From Piscicola geometra (lineage: Eukaryota > Annelida > Clitellata > Hirudinida > Piscicolidae), in assembly GCA_943735955.1 (NCBI GenBank), contig OX030960.1, positions 1 to 64,000 of the forward strand: DNA of 64,000 bases. Reading direction: 5' to 3'. Under the pieces are notes generated by a model, which was given only the letters and a program-made list of their open reading frames with translations, had not been told where the DNA came from and did no database searches. Below, piece after piece: positions 53,201-64,000 of the stretch; within the stretch, counting starts at the first letter, position 1, and each line of letters begins with the position of its first letter. Made by a program: the position numbers and the translations under genes.

Positions 53201-56200
53201 CAGACACGACCACACCACCACAGACACGACCACACCATCACAGACACGACCACACCACCACAGACACGACAACACCACCACAGACCCGACCACACCACCA
53301 CAGACACGACCACATTACCACAGACACGACCACACCACCTCAGACACGACCACACCACCACAGACACGACCACACCACCACAGACACGACCACACCACCA
53401 CAGACACGACCACACCACCACAGACACGACAATACCACCAGACACGACCACACCACCACAGACACGATCACACCACCACAGACACGACCACACCACCACA
53501 GACACAACCACACCACCACAGACACGACCACACCAACACAGACACGACCACACCACCTCAGACACGACCACACCACCACAGACGCGACTACACCACCACA
53601 GACATGACCACACCACCACAGACACAACCACACCATCTCAGACACGACCACACCACCACAGACACGACTACAGACACGACCACACCACCACAGACACGAC
53701 CACACCACCACAGACACGACCACACCACCACAGACACGACCACACCACCACAGACACGACCACACCATCACAGACACGACCACACTACCACAGACACGAC
53801 CACACCACCACAGACACGACCACACCACCACAGACACGACCACACCATCACAGACACGACCACACCACCACAAACACGACAACACCACCACAGACCCGAC
53901 CACACCACCACAGACACGACCACATTACCACAGACACGACCACACCACCTCAGACACGACCACACCACCACAGACACGACCACACCACCACAGACACGAC
54001 CACACCACCACAGACACGACCACACCACCACAGACACGACCACACCACCACAGACACGACCACACTACCACAGACACGACCACACCACCACAGACACGAC
54101 CACACCACCACAGACACGACCACACTACCACAGACACGACCACACCACCACAGACACGACCACACCACCACAGACACGACCACACCAACACAGACACGAC
54201 CACACCTCCACAGACACGACCACACCACCTCAGACACGACCACACCACCACAGACACGACCACACCACCACAGACACAACCACACCACCACAGACACGAC
54301 CACACCACCACAGACACGACCACACCACCACAGACACGACCACACCACCTCAGACACGACCACACCACCACAGACACGACCACACCACCACAGACACGAC
54401 CACACCACCACAGACACGACCACACCACCACAGACACGACCACACCACCACAGACACGACCACACCACCACAGACACGACCACACCACCACAGACACGAC
54501 CACACTACCACAGACACGACCACACCACCACAGACACGACCACACCACCACAGACACGACCACACCATCACAGACACGACCACACCACCACAGACACGAC
54601 AACACCACCACAGACCCGACCACACCACCACAGACACGACCACATTACCACAGACACGACCACACCACCTCAGACACGACCACACCACCACAGACACGAC
54701 CACACCACCACAGACACGACCACACCACCACAGACACGACCACACCACCACAGACACGACAATACCACCAGACACGACCACACCACCACAGACACGATCA
54801 CACCACCACAGACACGACCACACCACCACAGACACAACCACACCACCACAGACACGACCACACCAACACAGACACGACCATACCACCTCAGACACGACCA
54901 CACCACCACAGACGCGACTACACCACCACAGACATGACCACACCACCACAGACACAACCACACCATCTCAGACACGACCACACCACCACAGACACGACTA
55001 CAGACACGACCACACCACCACAGACACGACCACACCACCACAGACACGACCACACCACCACAGACACGACCACACCACCACAGACACGACCACACCATCA
55101 CAGACACGACCACACTACCACAGACACGACCACACCACCACAGACACGACCACACCACCACAGACACGACCACACCATCACAGACACGACCACACCACCA
55201 CAAACACGACAACACCACCACAGACCCGACCACACCACCACAGACACGACCACATTACCACAGACACGACCACACCACCTCAGACACGACCACACCACCA
55301 CAGACACGACCACACCACCACAGACACGACCACACCACCACAGACACGACCACACCACCACAGACACGACCACACCACCACAGACACGACCACACTACCA
55401 CAGACACGACCACACCACCACAGACACGACCACACCACCACAGACACGACCACACTACCACAGACACGACCACACCACCACAGACACGACCACACCACCA
55501 CAGACACGACCACACCAACACAGACACGACCACACCTCCACAGACACGACCACACCACCTCAGACACGACCACACCACCACAGACACGACCACACCACCA
55601 CAGACACAACCACACCACCACAGACACGACCACACCACCACAGACACGACCACACCACCACAGACACGACCACACCACCTCAGACACGACCACACCACCA
55701 CAGACACGACCACACCACCACAGACACGACCACACCACCACAGACACGACCACACCACCACAGACACGACCACACCACCACAGACACGACCACACCACCT
55801 CAGACACGACCACACCACCACAGACACGATCACACCACCACAGACACGACCACACCACCACAGACACAACCACACCACCACAGACACGACCACACCACCA
55901 CAGACACGACCACATTACCACAGACACGACCACACCACCTCAGACACGACCACACCACCACAGACACGACCACACCACCACAGACACGACCACACCACCA
56001 CAGACACGAACACACCACCACAGACACGACCACACCACCACAGACACGACCACACTACCACAGACACGACCACACCACCACAGACACGACCACACCACCA
56101 CAGACATGACCACACCACCACAGACACGACCACACCTCCACAGACACGACCACACCACCTCAGACACGACCACACCACCACAGACACCACCACACCACCA

Positions 56201-59200
56201 CAGACACCACCACACCACCACAGACACCACCACACCACCACAGACACCACCACACCACCACAGACACGACCACACCACCACAGACACGACCACACCACCA
56301 CAGACACGACCACACCACCACAGACACGACCACACCACCACAGACACGACCACACCACCACAGACACGACCACACCACCACAGACACGATCACACCACCA
56401 CAGACACGACCACACCACCACAGACACGACCACACCACCACAGATACAACCACACCACCACAGACACGACCACACCACCACAGACACGACCACACCACCA
56501 CAGACACGACCACACCACCACAGACACGACCACACCACCTCAGACACGACCACACCACTACAGACACGACCACACCACCACAGACACGACCATACCACCA
56601 GACACGACCACACCACCACAGACACGATCACACCACCACAGACACGACCACACCACCACAGACACAACCACACCACCACAGTCACGACCACACCAACACA
56701 GACACGACCACACCACCTCAGACACGACCACACCACCACAGACGCGACTACACCACCACAGACATGACCACACCACCACAGACACAACCACACCATCTCA
56801 GACACGACCACACCACCACAGACACGACTACAGACACGACCACACCACCACAGACACGACCACACCACCACAGACACGACCACACCACCACAGACACGAC
56901 CACACCACCACAGACACGACCACACCACCACAGACACGACCACACTACCACAGACACGACCACACCACCACAGACACGACCACACCACCACAGACACGAC
57001 CACACCATCACAGACACGACCACACCACCACAGACACGACAACACCACCACAGACCCGACCACACCACCACAGACACGACCACATTACCACAGACACGAC
57101 CACACCACCTCAGACACGACCACACCACCACAGACACGACCACACCACCACAGACACGACCACACCACCACAGACACGACCACACCACCACAGACACGAC
57201 AATACCACCAGACACGACCACACCACCACAGACACGATCACACCACCACAGACACGACCACACCACCACAGACACAACCACACCACCACAGACACGACCA
57301 CACAAACACAGACACGACCACACCACCTCAGACACGACCACACCACCACAGACGCGACTACACCACCACAGACATGACCACACCACCACAGACACAACCA
57401 CACCATCTCAGACACGACCACACCACCACAGACACGACTACAGACACGACCACACCACCACAGACACGACCACACCACCACAGACACGACCACACCACCA
57501 CAGACACGACCACACCACCACAGACACGACCACACCATCACAGACACGACCACACTACCACAGACACGACCACACCACCACAGACACGACCACACCACCA
57601 CAGACACGACCACACCATCACAGACACGACCACACCACCACAAACACGACAACACCACCACAGACCCGACCACACCACCACAGACACGACCACATTACCA
57701 CAGACACGACCACACCACCTCAGACACGACCACACCACCACAGACACGACCACACCACCACAGACACGACCACACCACCACAGACACGACCACACCACCA
57801 CAGACACGACCACACCACCACAGACACGACCACACTACCACAGACACGACCACACCACCACAGACACGACCACACCACCACAGACATGACCACACCACCA
57901 CAGACACGACCACACCTCCACAGACACGACCACACCACCTCAGACACGACCACACCACCACAGACACCACCACACCACCACAGACACGACCATACCACCA
58001 GACACGACCACACCACCACAGACACGATCACACCACCACAGACACGACCACACCACCACAGACACAACCACACCACCACAGAAACGACCACACCACCACA
58101 GACACGACCACACCCCCTCAGACACGACCACACCACCACAGACGCGACTACACCACCACAGACATGACCACACCACCACAGACACGACCACACCACCTCA
58201 GACACGACCACACCACCACAGACACGTCTACAGACACGACCACACCACCACAGACACGACCACACCACCACAGACACGACCACACCACCACAGACACGAC
58301 CACACCACCACAGACACGACCACACCACCACAGACACGACCACACCACCACAGACACGACCACACCACCACAGACACGACCACACCACCACAGACATGAC
58401 CACACCATCACAGACACGACCACACCACCACAAACACGACAACACCACCACAGACCCGACCACACCACCACAGACACGACCACATTACCACAGACACGAC
58501 CACACCACCTCAGACACGACCACACCACCACAGACACGACCACACCACCACAGACACGACCACACCACCACAGACACGACCACACCACCACAGACACGAC
58601 CACACCACCACAGACACGACCACACCACCACAGACACGACCACACCACCACAGACACGACCACACCACCACAGACATGACCACACCACCACAGACACGAC
58701 CACACCTCCACAGACACGACCACACCACCACAGACACGACCACATTACCACAGACACGACCACACCACCTCAGACACGACCACACCACCACAGACACGAC
58801 CACACCACCACAGACACGACCACACCACCACAGACACGACCACACCACCACAGACACGACCACACTACCACAGACACGACCACACCACCACAGACACGAC
58901 CACACCACCACAGACACGACCACACCATCACAGACACGACCACACCACCACAGACACGACAACACCACCACAGACCCGACCACACCACCACAGACACGAC
59001 CACATTACCACAGACACGACCACACCACCTCAGACACGACCACACCACCACAGACACGACCACACCACCACAGACACGACCACACCACCACAGACACGAA
59101 CACACCACCACAGACACGACCACACCACCACAGACACGACCACACTACCACAGACACGACCACACCACCACAGACACGACCACACCACCACAGACATGAC

Positions 59201-62200
59201 CACACCACCACAGACACGACCACACCTCCACAGACACGACCACACCACCTCAGACACGACCACACCACCACAGACACCACCACACCACCACAGACACCAC
59301 CACACCACCACAGACACCACCACACCACCACAGACACCACCACACCACCACAGACACGACCACACCACCACAGACACGACCACACCACCACAGACACGAC
59401 CACACCACCACAGACACGACCACACCACCACAGACACGACCACACCACCACAGACACGACCACACCACCACAGACACGATCACACCACCACAGACACGAC
59501 CACACCACCACAGACACGACCACACCACCACAGATACAACCACACCACCACAGACACGACCACACCACCACAGACACGACCACACCACCACAGACACGAC
59601 CACACCACCACAGACACGACCACACCACCTCAGACACGACCACACCACTACAGACACGACCACACCACCACAGACACGACCATACCACCAGACACGACCA
59701 CACCACCACAGACACGATCACACCACCACAGACACGACCACACCACCACAGACACAACCACACCACCACAGACACGACCACACCAACACAGACACGACCA
59801 CACCACCTCAGACACGACCACACCACCACAGACGCGACTACACCACCACAGACATGACCACACCACCACAGACACAACCACACCATCTCAGACACGACCA
59901 CACCACCACAGACACGACTACAGACACGACCACACCACCACAGACACGACCACACCACCACAGACACGACCACACCACCACAGACACGACCACACCACCA
60001 CAGACACGACCACACCACCACAGACACGACCACACCACCACAGACACGACCACACTACCACAGACACGACCACACCACCACAGACACGACCACACCACCA
60101 CAGACACGACCACACCATCACAGACACGACCACACCACCACAGACACGACAACACCACCACAGACCCGACCACACCACCACAGACACGACCACATTACCA
60201 CAGACACGACCACACCACCTCAGACACGACCACACCACCACAGACACGACCACACCACCACAGACACGACCACACCACCACAGACACGACCACACCACCA
60301 CAGACACGACAATACCACCAGACACGACCACACCACCACAGACACGATCACACCACCACAGACACGACCACACCACCACAGACACAACCACACCACCACA
60401 GACACGACCACACAAACACAGACACGACCACACCACCTCAGACACGACCACACCACCACAGACGCGACTACACCACCACAGACATGACCACACCACCACA
60501 GACACAACCACACCATCTCAGACACGACCACACCACCACAGACACGACTACAGACACGACCACACCACCACAGACACGACCACACCACCACAGACACGAC
60601 CACACCACCACAGACACGACCACACCACCACAGACACGACCACACCATCACAGACACGACCACACTACCACAGACACGACCACACCACCACAGACACGAC
60701 CACACCACCACAGACACGACCACACCATCACAGACACGACCACACCACCACAAACACGACAACACCACCACAGACCCGACCACACCACCACAGACACGAC
60801 CACATTACCACAGACACGACCACACCACCTCAGACACGACCACACCACCACAGACACGACCACACCACCACAGACATGACCACACCACCACAGACACGAC
60901 CACACCTCCACAGACACGACCACACCACCTCAGACACGACCACACCACCACAGACACCACCACACCACCACAGACACGACCATACCACCAGACACGACCA
61001 CACCACCACAGACACGATCACACCACCACAGACACGACCACACCACCACAGACACAACCACACCACCACAGAAACGACCACACCACCACAGACACGACCA
61101 CACCCCCTCAGACACGACCACACCACCACAGACGCGACTACACCACCACAGACATGACCACACCACCACAGACACGACCACACCACCTCAGACACGACCA
61201 CACCACCACAGACACGTCTACAGACACGACCACACCACCACAGACACGACCACACCACCACAGACACGACCACACCACCACAGACACGACCACACCACCA
61301 CAGACACGACCACACCACCACAGACACGACCACACCACCACAGACACGACCACACCACCACAGACACGACCACACCACCACAGACATGACCACACCATCA
61401 CAGACACGACCACACCACCACAAACACGACAACACCACCACAGACCCGACCACACCACCACAGACACGACCACATTACCACAGACACGACCACACCACCT
61501 CAGACACGACCACACCACCACAGACACGACCACACCACCACAGACACGACCACACCACCACAGACACGACCACACCACCACAGACACGACCACACCACCA
61601 CAGACACGACCACACCACCACAGACACGACCACACCACCACAGACACGACCACACCACCACAGACACGACCACACCACCACAGACACGACCACACCACCA
61701 CAGACACGACCACACCACCACAGACACGACCACACCACCACAGACATGACCACACCATCACAGACACGACCACACCACCACAAACACGACAACACCACCA
61801 CAGACCCGACCACACCACCACAGACACGACCACATTACCACAGACACGACCACACCACCTCAGACACGACCACACCACCACAGACACGACCACACCACCA
61901 CAGACACGACCACACCACCACAGACACGACCACACCACCACAGACACGACCACACCACCACAGACACGACCACACCACCACAGACACGACCACACCACCA
62001 CAGACACGACCACACCACCACAGACACGACCACACTACCACAGACACGACCACACCACCACAGACACGACCACACCACCACAGACACGACCACACCATCA
62101 CAGACACGACCACACCACCACAGACACGACAACACCACCACAGACCCGACCACACCACCACAGACACGACCACATTACCACAGACACGACCACACCACCT

Positions 62201-64000
62201 CAGACACGACCACACCACCACAGACACGACCACACCACCACAGACACGACCACACCACCACAGACACGACCACACCACCACAGACACGACCACACCACCA
62301 CAGACACGACCACACTACCACAGACACGACCACACCACCACAGACACGACCACACCACCACAGACATGACCACACCACCACAGACACGACCACACCTCCA
62401 CAGACACGACCACACCACCTCAGACACGACCACACCACCACAGACACCACCACACCACCACAGACACCACCACACCACCACAGACACCACCACACCACCA
62501 CAGACACCACCACACCACCACAGACACGACCACACCACCACAGACACGACCACACCACCACAGACACGACCACACCACCACAGACACGACCACACCACCA
62601 CAGACACGACCACACCACCACAGACACGACCACACCACCACAGACACGATCACACCACCACAGACACGACCACACCACCACAGACACGACCACACCACCA
62701 CAGATACAACCACACCACCACAGACACGACCACACCACCACAGACACGACCACACCACCACAGACACGACCACACCACCACAGACACGACCACACCACCT
62801 CAGACACGACCACACCACTACAGACACGACCACACCACCACAGACACGACCATACCACCAGACACGACCACACCACCACAGACACGATCACACCACCACA
62901 GACACGACCACACCACCACAGACACAACCACACCACCACAGACACGACCACACCAACACAGACACGACCACACCACCTCAGACACGACCACACCACCACA
63001 GACGCGACTACACCACCACAGACATGACCACACCACCACAGACACAACCACACCATCTCAGACACGACCACACCACCACAGACACGACTACAGACACGAC
63101 CACACCACCACAGACACGACCACACCACCACAGACACGACCACACCACCACAGACACGACCACACCACCACAGACACGACCACACCACCACAGACACGAC
63201 CACACTACCACAGACACGACCACACCACCACAGACACGACCACACCACCACAGACACGACCACACCATCACAGACACGACCACACCACCACAGACACGAC
63301 AACACCACCACAGACCCGACCACACCACCACAGACACGACCACATTACCACAGACACGACCACACCACCTCAGACACGACCACACCACCACAGACACGAC
63401 CACACCACCACAGACACGACCACACCACCACAGACACGACCACACCACCACAGACACGACCACACCACCACAGACACGACCACACTACCACAGACACGAC
63501 CACACCACCACAGACACGACCACACCACCACAGACATGACCACACCACCACAGACACGACCACACCTCCACAGACACGACCACACCACCTCAGACACGAC
63601 CACACCACCACAGACACGACCACACCACCACAGACACCACCACACCACCACAGACACGACCACACCACCTCAGACACGACCACACCACCACAGACACGAC
63701 AACACCACCACAGACACGACCACACCACCACAGACACGACCACACCACCACAGACACGACCACACCACCACAGACACGACCACACCACCACAGACACGAC
63801 CACACCACCTCAGACACGACCACACCACCACAGACACGATCACACCACCACAGACACGACCACACCACCACAGACACAACCACACCACCACAGACACGAC
63901 CACACCAACACAGACACGACCACACCACCTCAGACACGACCACACCACCACAGACGCGACTACACCACCACAGACATGACCACACCACCACAGACACAAC
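38263..64000. repeat. satellite B: 20-bp ACACGACC satellite, >25.7 kb, open at right edge
   Basis: The unit is ACACGACCACACCACCACAG, over 1,280 copies. Variants recur as marker blocks: ACCATACCACCAG (an 18-bp unit), ACACGTCTACAG or ACACGACTACAG (12-bp units), CAGACCCGACC, CACATTACCACAG and GACGCGACTACACC. Blocks repeat at several distances (for example 3470 bp between 43021 and 46491; 3770 bp between 51481 and 55251; also about 2440 and 1330 bp), so the array has nested multi-kilobase higher-order repeats. The junction with satellite A (TTTGCAC|AGACACG) is abrupt. All forward frames and much of the reverse are stop-free; none is a gene. Confidence 0.97.

Noticed and set aside
38263..64000. 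Hundreds of open frames giving DHTTTDTTTPPQ on + and VWSCLWWCGRVCGG on -
   Set aside because: Both strands of satellite B are largely stop-free by unit sequence. Simultaneous openness of opposite strands and shifted frames argues against coding.

Overview
The window is nuclear DNA of an animal. The genes are split by many short GT-AG introns, an interstitial array carries the TTAGGG-type telomere repeat, and the mobile elements (CR1-like LINEs, a Ty3/Gypsy LTR element, hAT, Tc1/mariner, tRNA-derived SINEs) are those of invertebrate genomes. The protein matches point to a bilaterian invertebrate, possibly a lophotrochozoan, but I cannot name the phylum from sequence alone.

Layout. 1-2.8 kb is a 9-bp pyrimidine-rich array cut by the window edge; 2.9-3.8 kb is an indel-free 20-bp AT-rich array; 3.8-5.3 kb holds small tandem repeats and an antisense LINE fragment. 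From 5.49 to 7.61 kb on the + strand are the last five exons (164 residues) of CPSF1/CPSF160. The last three exons and 3' flank of that gene are duplicated at 9.87-11.53 kb; between the copies lie a LINE fragment and about 720 bp of telomeric repeat. From 11.9 to 13.6 kb are possible exons of an unidentified + strand gene. From 28.14 down to 13.65 kb on the - strand are twelve exons giving the C-terminal 1208 residues of Mediator subunit MED13. Its introns carry an intact-ended hAT element (13.9-15.5 kb), a CR1-like LINE (19.8-22.2 kb), SINEs and many minisatellites. Upstream of the first visible MED13 exon come a decayed Tc1-like element, a Gypsy element truncated in gag (29.6-32.7 kb), a 5.6 kb array with a 20-bp unit (satellite A) and then more than 25.7 kb of a second 20-bp satellite (satellite B) that runs off the right edge.

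Working together. CPSF1 (pre-mRNA 3' end recognition) and MED13 (Mediator kinase module) are ordinary housekeeping genes, each represented here only by its 3' part. The remarkable thing is their introns. In both genes, on opposite strands, many introns begin with a G/U-rich tract and end with a C/A-rich tract, often made of tandem repeats, so the two ends could pair. The orientation follows the sense strand of each gene. The >31 kb satellite block, G/T-rich on the MED13 sense strand and upstream of its first visible exon, would fit the same polarity if it lies in a giant MED13 intron. This intron architecture is the main thing to follow up.
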